A DNA stretch of 64,000 nt from Anagrus nilaparvatae (Eukaryota > Arthropoda > Insecta > Hymenoptera > Mymaridae): NCBI GenBank assembly GCA_022575985.1, contig JAKSXM010000007.1, positions 3,164,501 through 3,228,500 of the forward strand, given 5' to 3'. Positions 1 to 12,020 of this stretch are shown one piece after another (within the stretch, counting starts at the first letter, position 1; each line of letters begins with the position of its first letter). The translations under genes and the position numbers were made by a program. The notes under the pieces are model-generated. The model saw only the letters and a list, made by a program, of their open reading frames with translations. It had not been told where the DNA came from and made no database searches.

Positions 1-244
1 AATTCGGGATTAGGGAATAAGAATATTAACGGTTTAGAATTCTAACATTTAATAAGGTGATAATTACAAATTATAAAATTAGGAAATTGTATTGTAACGT
101 TGCCTAACATTTGCATTATACCTAGTCCTCAGCTGGAAGTAAAAATGTTCCATGCATTTAGGTTGTGTTTACACAAACTGGTTTTAAGATTTATTTTCCC
201 AAATGCGTATTTTCTTTTCTTTGTTACTGAGCAAAACATTTCAA

Positions 245-288
245 AAAATGTATAATATATTCATAACATATTTCAGAATATCAAGCTA
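245..288 (+). promoter_or_regulatory. Conserved pre-ATG block with 3' splice-site-like TTTCAG
   Basis: The stretch just before the ATG is kept in the + strand receptor copies: a FAAAAAATGTATAA-type AT-rich block, then ATATTTCAG or TTATTTCAG 9-17 nt before the start codon. It reads as an intron acceptor in the 5' leader. The alternative is a promoter with TATAA and a TCAG initiator, but the spacing of about 23 nt is short for that. No donor can be assigned with certainty. Confidence 0.4.
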
Positions 289-2144
289 ATGAAGTTTCTG
301 CGTCTCATTTATTCCCTGCTGCTTCTAAATTTAGTTTACTCAAATGATGTCAAAAATTTTATCAGTCAAGTATTAAAAGAAGTGCAACCGAACCAAATTA
401 CTTTGTTATCAGACTTTAAAACTGGAAATCCAACTAATCAATGTGACTACCAAACGATTTTCAAACATCTTATGAGACAAGTCCCAACGAAAATGGTTAA
501 TTTAAATGAGCCACCTTCATTCGTGAAATGGGGCATAGCTGAAATTGCGTACAATCCAAATTACACAGCTCCGTTACATTTTGTTGTGCTAACCGAAGAT
601 TTGTATCAGGACAGAATGTATGATAAATTTACTAATGCGATATGGCTGATTTTCGATTCATTGTTTTATTTGAGTACAGCAAAAGTCATCCTAATAATTA
701 ATACCAGCGCAAATATTTCACTAGACTTTTTTTATAATTTTTTTGAAAGAACAGAGTTCGAAGGATTTATTGATTTCACCATTTTTCATTGCAATCCTAA
801 AAATTATTCTACTCTTTATTATAATCGCTTCTCAGATAGCCTACCATATCAAAGATTTCAAAATGGTTCAAACGATAAAATACTCCCTGATAAGTTAAAA
901 AAAATTAATGAATACAAATTGAGAGTAGGAGTTTATTTTGATGATTGGCCAGTTATGTACAGAAACTACACTTTCAATTATAATTGGAACGAAAATTTTT
1001 ATTTCCTCATATTTGTTTACAAACTTTATGAATGTTTCGTAAGTTCATTGAACATTACCTCAGCAACAATTATACCGGTTACCAGTAAAAATTACGTTGG
1101 TGTATCGATAATCAACAATAACTTAGATTTACATTTGGAAAGAGTTTTGATTCCCTTAGAAAGCAATTTATTAAGTGTTTATTTATTGAAAGAAATAAAA
1201 TTCATTTTAGTCATTCCCGTTATAAGCCAAAAAATTTATCAATTTCAGAAGATATTTTCTATTCTTTCTTGTTAATCATTGGGTTGGTGTTAATATTTCT
1301 ATTATGTGCTTACGGTTTTAAATTTAAACGGAACGAATGGTCGGCATTTAATATTTTTATCTTTTTTTTGGGAATTGGAATTGATATTAATCCACGTCGA
1401 TGTTTAAGATCAATTATAATTTTTTTTACCATGTTTGCCGTTTCGTTCTTTTTCTTTTCCGATCTTATTGCTGATTTAACAACTTTTAAATACGAGCATA
1501 GAGAAATGGAAGTCATTAAATCTTTTAAAGAAATATTTGAAAAAAATATTACGGTGATATTTCATTATACTTGGTTAGCAGGATTACTTAATTATTTAAG
1601 ATTGATGTCAACTGGTTTAGTTAGGAACGTTACGGATATTGCCAAAATTATTCCAAATTATATTTGTTCTTATAATACAATAATTATCGAAACCGATTAC
1701 GATACTGAAAAATATTTTTATTTAAGTAAATCCTCATGCAATGGTATAAAACTGAGAATGAGTAACTTAGTCCTAAAGCAAGCTTATTATGTAATTATGT
1801 TTAAAGGAAATTCCCCTATAAGGAACAAATTTGCTGAAATTTACTTGAAAATAATTGAAGCAGGTTTGGATGTAAAATGGAAATCTGATTACGATAATGT
1901 TAATAAAATCGATAAGAGAATAAAATATGAGGAATCGAACGACGAAGAAGATCCGTTGATCTACGCTTTACTTTCAGTGATGGCTTTTGGAACAATAATT
2001 TCTTCTGCTGTGTTTTGTGCAGAATATCTGTGGTTTCATTATATTTTAAAACAAGTAGAAGGATACGACTTCCGTACTATTTCAAAAACATTAATAAATA
2101 AATTTAGAAAAAGCAGTAATAAAGTACGACCTTTTTCCGCTTAG
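289..2144 (+). pseudogene. Ionotropic receptor copy 1, single-base frameshift
   Basis: Divergent insect ionotropic receptor (IR, relative of ionotropic glutamate receptors), expected in the plasma membrane of chemosensory cells. The frame opens at ATG 289 with a hydrophobic signal peptide, followed by a long extracellular region with several N-x-S/T sites. A second frame then supplies M1 (about 1262-1318), the pore stretch beginning WSAFNIF, the M3-like segment ending DLIADLTTF, the S2 half and M4 (about 1960-2045), ending in the shared tail NKVRPFSA. Total length is 1856 nt, against 1857 nt in the intact copy at 46949: one base is missing. The break is in an A run, six A at 1229-1234 where the copies at 13022/17231 and 46949 have seven. 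Everything else is open, so this is either a very young pseudogene or a homopolymer sequencing error. Receptor family is clear; the ligand is unknown. Confidence 0.85.
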
Positions 2145-3655
2145 TTTTCGATAATAAAAATGATTTAATTAATTATATGCTATTCGTCGTGTAAACATTT
2201 TGTGAAATAATTTTTACAGCATGATTAAAACAATGCCATTTATATTTTCCTTATTATTATTATTGGATTGCAACCTTAAATTTATTGTATTGTATTGTAT
2301 ATAAAGTCTTTGCTTTTAACTCAGTGTGTTTTGTAGTGTAGTTTTTTTTTCTGATTAAAGTTTACTCTTATTGATAATAAAAATAATTTTTTAAGATAAT
2401 AAACTCATCTATAACCATTCAGTGTAATCTGGTGTTCCAAAGGTAGTGAACTACCCTTGCAAGTCCCATTTGACCCCCCCCCCCACACCTCTCCCTTAAA
2501 TCTCTTTGATTTTCGGATTTTCATGGTACCACTCCCTATAAATTCATTTTCTTTTTTAAAATATCTTTTTCTGAGTATTTAAACTTTTTTATTATTGAAA
2601 AACTTAAAAAAGGAATATTTATAATTTTTCCAATTTTCAAATTTTTAAATTTTCTGGCTTTTTATATCACGAAATGAAAATAATAACTTGATTATCAGGT
2701 TTTTTGGAAAATCCTTCGACAAAAAACTATTTAATCTTTACATAGGAAAAGATTAGTAGATTTAAAAGTTAAACCGCATAAAATAAACGGAATACCAATT
2801 TTAAAAATAGATATTTTTAGTATAAACAAAAATAAATGCCAATTTATTAGCACCAGAATAGTGAAAAAAAAATGGTAATTTAATTGCACGTGCATAATTT
2901 CAGTAAATAATAGTTTTTTGATTTGGATTTATTTAAGCTGTTTAGAAGTTTTATATTATACTTACTTAAACTCAACTATGATATTTAATGACAGGAGTAA
3001 ACTTTGTTATGATAATCTGATTTTTAAAAAATGATTAGAAGCTAATAAAAATATTTGATATCAATCTATTTTTTTTCAAATAAATTCACATTTTTCTATA
3101 GAAATTATCGCAATAGTATAAGGAAAATATTTTTATAAAATATATTAAGAATATTATTATATTTGTGTACGTCATAAACAAATATATTCAACTGTTTAAA
3201 AAAAATAGTTTATTTTAATTTCAGGACCACATGCTTATTAATTTAATAATCAAATAGAATAAGGGTGTGACTAATTTATAATAAACTTTATTTTTAAAAA
3301 ATTAATCAAATTTTTACTTACTACATAAAAAAATGCAACGAAGTAGAGTGAGAGATTTTTGGGCAGGACCAATAAATTGAGCGCATCTGCAAATTATATT
3401 AGTAGTTTTATTATTTAAAAAAGGAAATAAGAATAAGGCGATAAAGAAGTAAAAAAAAAGTGAAAACTGGGCCGCACACTGGACCTTCCCTAAATTCAAT
3501 TTTTTCTTTCACACTGCTTTCGCTTTCTTAGTATCTTTCATTTCTCTTTCTCATATTTAGTATCTTTCTTTATTATTATTATATTTTCATTTTCTTTATA
3601 TTATTTATATTATGCATTCTGTTTTTTAAAAACATCGTGCCTGACTATTAACATC
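2145..3655 (+). repeat. Downstream block of receptor unit 1 (duplicated)
   Basis: Non-coding, AT-rich sequence with paralogous copies after the other receptor loci: 2380-2590 matches 21745-21960, 2600-3250 matches 24800-25400, and 3440-3650 matches 25490-25710, 42650-42870, 44930-45160 and 58010-58250. The last part holds a 'type 1' module (AAACTGGGCCRCACACTGGAC, then a CTGCTTTCGC stretch). AATAAA at 2153-2158 could serve polyadenylation of receptor 1, but it is not kept in all copies. No gene seen. Confidence 0.7.
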
Positions 3656-4369
3656 CTTATAATCAGAGTTGGGCAAATATGACAGAAATGGATTTTTTTT
3701 TCATATCCATATTCCATATTTTTTCATATATGGAATCCATATTATGGCAATTTTTTTTCCATATAAATATGGAATCCATATTATGGCACTCATATTAATA
3801 TGGAGAAAAAAAATGATCATATTTGGATTTCATATTAATAAGATATGGAATCCATATTAATATGATATGGATATGAAAAAAATATGTAACCCATATGGGG
3901 GTCATTTAGGGCCCATATTAATATGGTAACTACGAATTTCATATTGATTTTATATATGAATGTCATAGTAAAAACTTTGCTCCCAGGGTGTTTTCACGCT
4001 ATTTTTCACAATATTCAATAAATATGTCCCGAAAACACCCTGGGAGCAAAGTTTTTACTATGACATTCATATATAAAATCAATATGAAATTCGTGCTTAC
4101 CATATTAATATGGGCCCTAAATGACCCCCATATGGGTTACATATTTTTTTCATATCCATATCATATTAATATGGATTCCATATCTTATTAATATGAAATC
4201 CAAATATGATCATTTTTTTTCTCCATATTAATATGAGTGCCATAATATGGATTCCATATTTATATGGAAAAAAATTGCCATAAAATGGATTCCAGATATG
4301 AAAAAATATGGAATATGGATATGGAAAAAAAATTTATTTCTGTCATATTTGCCCAACTCTGCTTATAAT
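3656..4369. mobile_element. Palindromic hAT-type MITE with 8-bp target duplication
   Basis: The element body runs 3664-4361 and is flanked by the identical 8-bp direct repeat CTTATAAT (3656-3663 and 4362-4369). Its ends are inverted repeats starting CAGAGTTGGGCAAATATGAC. Almost the whole element is a palindrome with arms of about 330 bp, rich in CCATATTAATATGG-type words, folding around a short loop near 4000. CAGAGTTGGG ends plus an 8-bp duplication are the hallmark of hAT elements. There is no transposase, so it is non-autonomous and moved in trans. Confidence 0.88.
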
Positions 4370-4371
4370 TA

Positions 4372-4925
4372 TTAATTAATGAAATCGGTCTTTACGAACA
4401 AAGGATGTTAATAATTTTACTACTAAACGTGGTACACATTTAAATACTCAACGTAGTAAATATCAGTAACATTTTCATAGAAAATTATTGAAAAATTTTT
4501 TTATCAATTTTTCACCAATTTTTTGCATCTAAATATTGTGTAATGATGTTATAACTACAAATTAATTAAAGTGGTTTCAATAAATATATCTCAAATAAAA
4601 AAAAATGTCAGAGCCGGTAGGATTTGAACCCAGGATTATTGCATAACTAGTGAAATCACATTAGCCAACTAAGCTACGGCGTCTGGGACAATCCACCGAC
4701 ATTATTTTGACATTTTCTTCGATTCGAGAGGGCAAATCTTCGACCTAGTCATTACACAATATTTAGATGCAAAAAATTATTGGAAAATTGTTAAAAAAAT
4801 TTTTCAATAATTTTCTATAAAAATGTTACTGATATTTACTACGTTGAGTATTTATTATCACGTTTATTAGTAAAGTTATTAACATCCTTTGTTCGTAAAG
4901 ACCGATTTCATTAATTGATAATTAT
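4372..4925. repeat. Foldback element with tRNA-like core
   Basis: Two arms of about 170 bp are inverted: the left begins TTAATGAAATCGGTCTTTAC, and the right ends with its reverse complement at about 4915. The loop (about 4550-4755) contains the tRNA-like segment listed separately. Comparison with other copies of the downstream block shows that this sequence is an insertion. It could be a MITE that captured a tRNA-derived SINE, or an inverted pair of SINE-flanking sequences. Confidence 0.7.
4611..4686 (-). ncRNA. tRNA-derived, SINE-like segment (pol III boxes)
   Basis: On the - strand an A box (TAGCTTAGTTGG, complement of 4665-4676) and a B box (GGTTCAAATCC, complement of 4620-4630) are spaced as in tRNAs. 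The T loop is recognisable and the acceptor stem partly pairs, but the D and anticodon stems do not fold properly and no anticodon can be named. It is best read as a SINE head or tRNA relic, not a working tRNA gene. Confidence 0.6.
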
Positions 4926-4969
4926 AAAAATATAACGAACAATAAAAAATTAGATTTATAATTAACATT

Positions 4970-5740
4970 TTTTTTCTACTTAAATGAATGATTTAGTATA
5001 ACAAATGGAGAATTAAACTTTAAAATGTCGCAATGTTCAGTTTTCCAAAATTTACACTTCCATATTTTCGATAAAAAAAATAATTCTTTGATTTCTTTTC
5101 ACACAATTTCCCGAATAAGGTCTTTTAAAGTATCATTTAATTTTTCAAGATATCTGGACGTTGCACGGGTTTCCTTGATTTTGAAAATTTATAGATTTTT
5201 CCATTTTTTATTAACTGTTTGACATTCTTCTTTTTAGAGTGAATATTATTTATAGTTAATCTACCTACTTTGTTTGAAAAATAAATGTTTATAATAAAAA
5301 AAACTTTATGAGTTTTATATTACAATTTTTAGAATGATTATTGAATATGATTATTTTATTTGTGTTTGTATAAAATAAATGTATTAAAGTGTTTAAAAAA
5401 AAAAAACAAGTTATTTTTTATTTCAAGACCAAACAGTTACCATTTAAAATCCTTTATGTAATATCTAATTTTACAAATAAATAAGAAATTGAAAGCACTA
5501 GAGGTGAAAAACATTAGTTTTTAGTTCACAATTTTAGTCACGAACATTAGCGAAAAAAACCTTTACGTTATTTTAACAAATTTTTAAAAACTGGGCCATA
5601 CAAGGGACCTACTCTAAATCCAATTTTTAAGTTTATTTCCCACTTAGGTAAGTATGCTTCTTCTTTTATAAAAAACAACGTCCATTTACGTTTCGAAATT
5701 TTATTATCTTTATTATTGATATAATTTTTTTTTTCAACAA
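4970..5740 (+). repeat. Downstream block, 'type 2' module
   Basis: The block beginning TACTTAAATGAATGATTTAG and ending in AAACTGGGCCATACAAGGGA (about 5586) recurs at 20220-20575, 25725-26400 and 42990-43680. In each, the conserved end reads CCCACTTAGGTAAGTATGC or close to it, an excellent 5' splice-site consensus (AG|GTAAGT at about 5647). It may once have been a leader exon of the receptor genes, or it may be chance. No open frame of interest. Confidence 0.65.
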
Positions 5741-7740
5741 ATAATTTTTTTCAAATGGGATATTTTTTATTAAATTGTAAGAAAAAAAGTAATTTTTCTT
5801 AGTTTGAAAAAAGTATTAAATGCTATTTTCACGTTCCAATTTAAAGTCTAATGTAGAAAATTATTTTTTTATTATTTTCTTATTTATAGAAAATAAGAAT
5901 GTTAAATAAAAAATAACGATCAGGATGGAACAAAGTTAAAGGCAATTGAAAAACCTTCTAACTTTAGTTCAATACAAAATTAGCATTGACTTTCTAGATG
6001 TCGCTTTTCTCATGTTACTTCCCAAAACCTAAAGTATTCTAAGTTCTTGTTCTTATCACGGACTGATCAGGCCCTGACTCCCACTTCAAATTATTCTAAG
6101 CCCTTTAATCGGAAATATTCTAAGTCCATGTTACACCCCTTCCCCCTAAAAACATCGTCAATATTTACCCCCCCCCCCCCCCTTAAAACGTCAATAGACG
6201 GTGATCCCGAGCGGGACGTGAATTTTATTTTATTAGGTGCATCGCTATTTGTTGCTGCTTGTAATTTTAGCTGCGATTGGTTAACTAATAAACAAACAAT
6301 GCATCCGCTCTGGATCGCCCTGTATTTCATCCCCCCCTCCCACCTAAAAAAATCACTTTTTTACCCACCCCCTGCTTAGCCAGCCTTTTTCAATAACCCA
6401 TCCAACGAACATGTTCCTTTTTAAAAATGTATTACATTGTATTTTTCAGACTTTTCATAACTTCTGCGGTATGAAAGATGGCTTACTTTAACGTATTTAT
6501 TTCGTAAATAAAATAACGGAGAATTAATATAGGAGTGGGGACAATTTCTTTTGTTGAATCCTGAAATAGGCATATACACGGTCTTTGGGTGCTGGACACG
6601 TGTTATTTTTAAAGTCAAATGACAAAAAAAAATTAAAGGGTTGGCATTAACACACACTAACACTATTATATCGTAGTATAAGTGAACGCGACATACGGAG
6701 ATGTCCCATTGATACCTATGAATTTAATTTTGTCATATGTCATTTTAACAAAAAGTTAACAAAGTTGCAAAAAGAAGGCAGATTTTTCGGTGTCTTTACT
6801 TTGCTTTCGCTAACAAGAGACCGCGACCTTTAGGAAACCAAATTACAAATTACTTTCATTAATATATTGCGAAAAACCCCCGATAACTTCCGCTTATTCT
6901 AATGGGCCTTCTAGGCATAAAAATACTGTGCACAAGGCTTTTAAATAGAGTTTTTTCGTAATATTGCTTTTTAGTTAGTTAGTTAACAAAAAAAAAATCT
7001 TGTTGGTCACAGTTTTTTGGTATTAGAGTCATTTGCCAAGCCTTGGATACCGCAATTTTTTATCGCTGATTTTCTCAATTTTATAGCAAATTAAACAATT
7101 GGTCATTATTGGACCCAAATGATTAATTTTTTGTCTAAAATTGCAGATTTTCAAACTGATTAATGCATAAAAATTTCATCTATGTATTGCATACATAAGG
7201 TGATCTTGCCTAAAAATATAAATATCTTGTGTTATTTTGCATTTCTATGATATTTCATCGATGCGAAGTTTATACAAAAGCTATGATATTTATTGCGCAG
7301 TTGACATTTATAAGGTTTTTCACCTCTGTGAAGCGAAAATATAAGAATAAACATGGGTTTAAAAATACCGGATTGGGCCCAAAAACTATAGGTTCCATCA
7401 ACTCGATAAAAGAAACCCAGTTTTAAAAAATGAAAGTAATCCGACGGATTGTTGTTGAGATATCGTACCCACAAGGTGTCAATTTTTGCATCCATTAAGG
7501 TAGATCTTCGCTCTATAATTAATAGAAATATTTGCTATTGATATTGATTTATTAGTAATGAAGTTTTTTAAAAGTAATATTTTGAAAAATAATAGCTTCT
7601 TCGAAACTTTGAATAAATCACGAATTTTTTCACTAGGAAAGTCCAGTACAGCCGAGTACATTTTGAACGCAAAATTACCCCGTACGAATATGGATCAATT
7701 TGTTATGTTACAAAAAACTTGCCTAGCCCCCCTCTGTTAA
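5741..7740. other. Intergenic region without recognised genes
   Basis: This stretch has no paralogue elsewhere in the window, except 7040-7360, which weakly resembles the recurrent module seen at 27110, 34140 and 41180. The part at 6050-6400 is less AT-rich and includes a run of 15 C (6168-6182). A 110-codon frame crosses it but looks like chance. No RNA gene or transposon end was found. Confidence 0.5.
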
Positions 7741-8386
7741 ATCCAACAAAAATTATTTATTAAATTGATTGTTTACGTATTTAGAATAAATAAAAAAATG
7801 TTAAGTTGGTAGAGTTTAAACAAATCAATACATTGAATTCATCGAAAAAAAAGTTCGCTAACAATGTTTGTATTGTAAAACATAGCAACAGTATTTAGTT
7901 ACATATTGTTCTGTAAAGTACCTGAAAAATTAAGGATTTTGCTTTTGTATGCAAAAAAGTTCCAATAAAGGAATAATTCTTACTTTTCGTATAAATTTAT
8001 ATTACCATAGTTAAAAAACGAAAATGATTTATTAACTTTAAAAAATTGCAAATATTATTTTGTTTATCACACAAGCAAGTTTATATTTCTTTGCAATTAT
8101 TAATGGACTAAGCAAATACTTTCAATTTATTTTTTTCTAACAAAGAAATATCCATTAGTAATTTTAAATAAATTGGTTTAGATTTTAAAACACGGCTTTA
8201 ATTGAAGTTACAGTTGAAGTCCTTTAGTACGTCCTGTACTAATTTATCTTTGTACTTCTATTCTACCAATCGGCCTTTTTATTGTAAGTAAATTTTTACA
8301 ATGTAAAAAAAAAATAAATTTAAAGAACAATTAAATGAAAATATTAGATTTGAAAAAAACATAAATTATTATTTTAGCACATATTA

Positions 8387-9895
8387 CAGGAAACCCTCCG
8401 TATTAGCGGTTTATCGTATTCGCGGATTCAATTATACGCGATTCTTCAAAATTAGTGATGGACGAGACCAAGCAACAATTTTTCGAGACGAGGCGAGATT
8501 ATCGCACCGAGACTCTCGGTCTCGTCTCGGTCTCGAAATTTTTTTTGAAAAATAATTTATATGACAAATTTAAATTTAAGTACAAAGAAGTCTTACGTAA
8601 GCTTTTATTGCATACCTAATAAATGTATATTCATGGTAGGATCAAACTTTTGACAAAAAAAATGAAATAAAAACATTTATTCTTATTTTTTTTGTACATT
8701 CAGTACTAATATGAATGGAAGATAGTTAATAATTATTATTATTATGTATAATAAAAAAAATGGAATTATTAATTTTTGTTATAAAGTTCGCAGCTGCCCT
8801 AATAAAAATTTTATATTTTTAAACAGTTCAACTTAAATCATAAATTCATTTAACGAATTAAAATTAAAAAATTCTTCATAATAAATAAAAAAAATATTTG
8901 ATTATTTAGAATAATAAAGTTATAAAAGACGTAATAAATAACTTTATCAAAATAATATTGAACAGGTATAAATAAATTCGCTATTATAATAGACAGAAAA
9001 ATGAATATAATTATATAATTTTATATTTAATTTTTAAAATTGATATAATTTCATGTTTTGTAAAAATATAGCAATTTAATTTTAAGTCCTTTGCGAGGGG
9101 GTGTTAATTTCCTTTGCTACATGCTAAATATAAAAAAATTTATCCCAAAAATGTTATCATGGTTATTAAATTTGTCTAATATTCATGAAAATTATTTGTC
9201 TTGATTAATTATTGATATTGTGAAATATTTGATCTGGTATATTTTGATGCATATTAATAAAAAAAAAAAAACTTCTGAAGAATTATGTAAAATTATATTT
9301 CTTCGTTGGCGCCGTTTCAGCATTAAATTTGGACGAATTAGCAATAACAGGGCATTAGAGAAAGATAAAAATTTAAACAATTGTTATAAACAAATTATTT
9401 TTTTTATTATTAAATTGTCACCGGAAATGAAAAATGATCTACAATCAGAAAATAATAATGTTAACCAAAATATCGCAAATTACATTTTTAAATGCACATA
9501 AAGATAACTTAAGTTTTTTTCGAGACTGTCTCGAAAATCGAGACGAGACCGAGGCGAGACCGAGACGAGACCGAGTCTAGACCTCAATTTTTGAAAATTT
9601 TCGAGACCGAGACGAGACTGACCCAAAATCTCGTCTCGTCTCGGTCTCGTCTATCACTATTCAAAATACCGGCTTTCTTTTTTCGCGGATTTGAATTTGT
9701 TTTTGCGCGGTTTTGTAGCAATGTTCACATTTATTAATTTTTTTTTCACAAGATTTTTGGTTATAAACATTATAAAAATTTCTTTTTTTGTTAATTAAAA
9801 TAAATTAAAAATCATTAAAATAAATTAAAAACATTGAACAAATGTTCACGGTCATTTTCCGGTCCCAATTACCCGCAAATATGGAGGGTTTCCTG
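8387..9895. mobile_element. pogo/Tigger-like MITE, TA target duplication
   Basis: The terminal inverted repeats start CAGGAAACCCTCC and continue with GCGG words (8387 onward, and the complement ending at 9895), flanked by TA on both sides (8385-8386, 9896-9897). Ends beginning CAG with a TA duplication point to the Tc1/mariner-pogo (Tigger) group. Without the nested element at 8453-9659 it would be only about 300 bp, so it is non-autonomous. The paralogous upstream blocks at 46150 and 59200 lack it. Confidence 0.8.
8453..9659. mobile_element. hAT-type element nested in the pogo-like MITE
   Basis: It is flanked by the exact 8-bp repeat TTCAAAAT (8445-8452 and 9660-9667). The ends are inverted: TAGTGATGGACGAGACC on the left and TAGTGATAGACGAGACC as the complement on the right, followed by many CGAGACGAGACC-type subterminal repeats. 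Such repeats and the 8-bp duplication fit hAT elements, whose transposase binds subterminal repeats. The interior is AT-rich. A 93-codon frame at 9220-9501 is not recognisable as transposase, so the element is probably non-autonomous. Confidence 0.82.
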
Positions 9896-10307
9896 TATCT
9901 ATTTTTAAAAATTTTGAAATATGGATTGTGCATTGATTTAAATCAATATTGACAATTATATTTTTTTCAAGGTAAATAATAAATTTTTAACAACAAAATT
10001 TGCACGTACTCATCAAGGACAAATTTTATGTTGAGTTATTATAAGTATGTTGAAAAAAATATATTGATCTTTTTTATTTCATGATTTTTGTTAGGAATTG
10101 TAAAAATATGGAATTTGTCTAAGAATTGGTATGATCATGTCTCTAATAAATAATCATGTCTCCCTTAAAAATTCGCATCCCAGATCTTTTGACTACTTAA
10201 TTTTTAAGTTATTTAACACGCATTAAGTTTCTAGCTTAACTGAAAAAAAGTTTCACATAAATTTCATGGGGCAAATTGTCCCTTTATTACAATAATTATT
10301 CAATAAA

Positions 10308-12020
10308 TTGTTTACATTGGCGGATAAAAGTAACACAACGGTTTGTATAGAAAGGGTTAAATATTTAGAAAAGTGCTATGAGATTCTTTCCAATGAAAAT
10401 TACTATAAGTTAATGGATGTTATAGACAAACAAAAATTTTTAGAAGCCTTACAGAAAGAAACTTACCATTATTTACAGTATCTCAATAAAAATAAGTATC
10501 TTAACAGGGTATATAGTGACATCGAAATAACTAGAAATGAAACTGTTTTGGCGAAATTTTATGCATTAATAAAAACCCATAAATCAGGCGAACCAGGTAG
10601 ACCAGTAGTATCTGATGTTAATACACCTGGGTCATTTTTATCAAATTACTTATACAATATTCTGAAGAATTGCTGCCCCTTTCCAAAATCAAATATTAAA
10701 AATAGTTTTGAATTAAAAAAGAAATTAAATTCAGTTAATATTCCTGATGATCACGTTTTAATTTCACTAGATGTAACTGCATTGTTTTCTAATGTTTCAA
10801 AAAAATTAGTTCTAGAAGCTTTAGATAAAAGATTCAATAATATACACTTGAAGTCAAAAGTTCCCTTTCAAGAAATTAAAGAAATCACAGAATTTATTTT
10901 TAATAATATGTATTTTACCTTTAATGATAAAATATATAAACAAATTTTTGGTGTTTCTATGGGGTCTCCAATTTCCCCCCTGTTTGCTAACATAGTAATG
11001 GAAGATTTGGAAACTGAAGCCTTAAGCAAACTTGACTTTGAACCGGTATTTTACTATAGATATGTAGATGACATCATAGCTTGCATACCGAAAAATAAAA
11101 TAGAAACGGTCATTAATACATTTAATAGTATTGACAGCCAAATCCAATTTACATATGAATTAGAAGATAATAATTCTATTAGTTTCTTAGATTTATTACT
11201 TATAAAGCAAAACTCAAATATTATTACTGATTGGTACCAAAAACCAACATTTTCAGGTAGACTTTTGAATTTTAATTCAAATCACCCGATGCATCAAAAA
11301 ATAGGCATAATTTATAATCTTATAGACAAATCGATTAACTTGGCAGATAAAAAATTCCATAATAAAAATTTAGAATTTAGTAAAAATTTACTATTACTGA
11401 ATGATTATCCTTTAAAACTCATAAAAAAATTTACATATAAGAGATTGGAAAAAATAAGAAATATGAATAATAATTCTAATAATGATGCTGATAGTTCTGG
11501 TTATAATCCAAGAACTCGAATTTTCTGCCAATTACCTAAAGTAAAAATACCTTTTAAAGCCCAATTTTATAGTTATATTAGTAGAATACTAAGAAGGCAT
11601 AATATTATAGCAATACCCTATATAATAGATAACTTGTCAGGTGTTGTCAAAAGAGGTAAAGATAAAACGCGTTTTCTGGATAACGTCAATTTAATATACA
11701 AATTAAAATGCAGGAATTGTCCTTCAACGTATGTGGGACAAACAAAGAGACCATTATTTCATAGGGTTAAAGAGCATAGTGATGATGTTAAATTTGATAG
11801 AGATACTGTAATCGCGGATCATTGTAATCACTTCCAACATACTATTGATTTTAATAAAATATCAATTTTAGATTTTGAGAGTAATTATTATAAAAGGAAT
11901 ATGTCAGAAAAATTCTATATACAGATGCAAAAAATGCCCTTAAATGTAAAGTTAGACACAAAATTTCTATCTCAAAATCATAAAAAATTAGCTAAATGTA
12001 TGTCTGGACATTTTAAATGA
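10308..12020 (+). CDS. Penelope-like reverse transcriptase with GIY-YIG endonuclease
   Basis: The frame of about 570 codons is uninterrupted and already open at the insertion edge; the first in-frame ATG is some way inside, so no genuine start is claimed. RT motifs appear in order: PGRPVVSDVNTPGS (about residue 96), motif A SLDVTALFSNV (about 154), motif B GVSMGSPISPLFAN (about 217), and motif C YRYVDDIIA (about 249) with the catalytic DD. The C-terminus has the GIY-YIG pattern LIYKLKC, then YVGQTKRPLFHRVKEH (about residues 463-495). This domain order defines endonuclease-bearing Penelope-like elements; the enzyme would nick chromatin DNA and copy its RNA there. Full-length relatives are longer at the N-terminus. 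The lack of stops suggests recent insertion. Confidence 0.88.
   Translation: MFTLADKSNTTVCIERVKYLEKCYEILSNENYYKLMDVIDKQKFLEALQKETYHYLQYLNKNKYLNRVYSDIEITRNETVLAKFYALIKTHKSGEPGRPVVSDVNTPGSFLSNYLYNILKNCCPFPKSNIKNSFELKKKLNSVNIPDDHVLISLDVTALFSNVSKKLVLEALDKRFNNIHLKSKVPFQEIKEITEFIFNNMYFTFNDKIYKQIFGVSMGSPISPLFANIVMEDLETEALSKLDFEPVFYYRYVDDIIACIPKNKIETVINTFNSIDSQIQFTYELEDNNSISFLDLLLIKQNSNIITDWYQKPTFSGRLLNFNSNHPMHQKIGIIYNLIDKSINLADKKFHNKNLEFSKNLLLLNDYPLKLIKKFTYKRLEKIRNMNNNSNNDADSSGYNPRTRIFCQLPKVKIPFKAQFYSYISRILRRHNIIAIPYIIDNLSGVVKRGKDKTRFLDNVNLIYKLKCRNCPSTYVGQTKRPLFHRVKEHSDDVKFDRDTVIADHCNHFQHTIDFNKISILDFESNYYKRNMSEKFYIQMQKMPLNVKLDTKFLSQNHKKLAKCMSGHFK

Larger units (their letters stand above)
7741..10308 (+). 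repeat. Upstream block of receptor copy 2, interrupted
   Basis: 7741-8386 and 9896-10308 together match 45480-46680 and 58560-59700, the sequence upstream of the two intact + strand receptors. In this copy the block is split by the transposon at 8387-9895. It resumes at 12735-13021 after a second insertion. No coding potential; presumably it carries promoter elements of the receptor. Confidence 0.8.

Noticed and set aside
1310..1516. Small - strand frame antisense to receptor copy 1
   Set aside because: Shadow of the receptor coding sequence; no independent support.
4611..4686. Functional tRNA gene
   Set aside because: A and B boxes are present, but the D and anticodon stems do not fold and no anticodon can be assigned; kept as a tRNA-derived segment only.
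6047..6379. 110-codon + frame in a less AT-rich region
   Set aside because: It crosses a 15-C homopolymer, is proline-rich from C runs, has a comparable antisense frame and no family resemblance; treated as chance.
9220..9501. hAT transposase remnant inside the nested element
   Set aside because: The 93-codon frame has no DDE or dimerisation motif and is AT-driven in composition.
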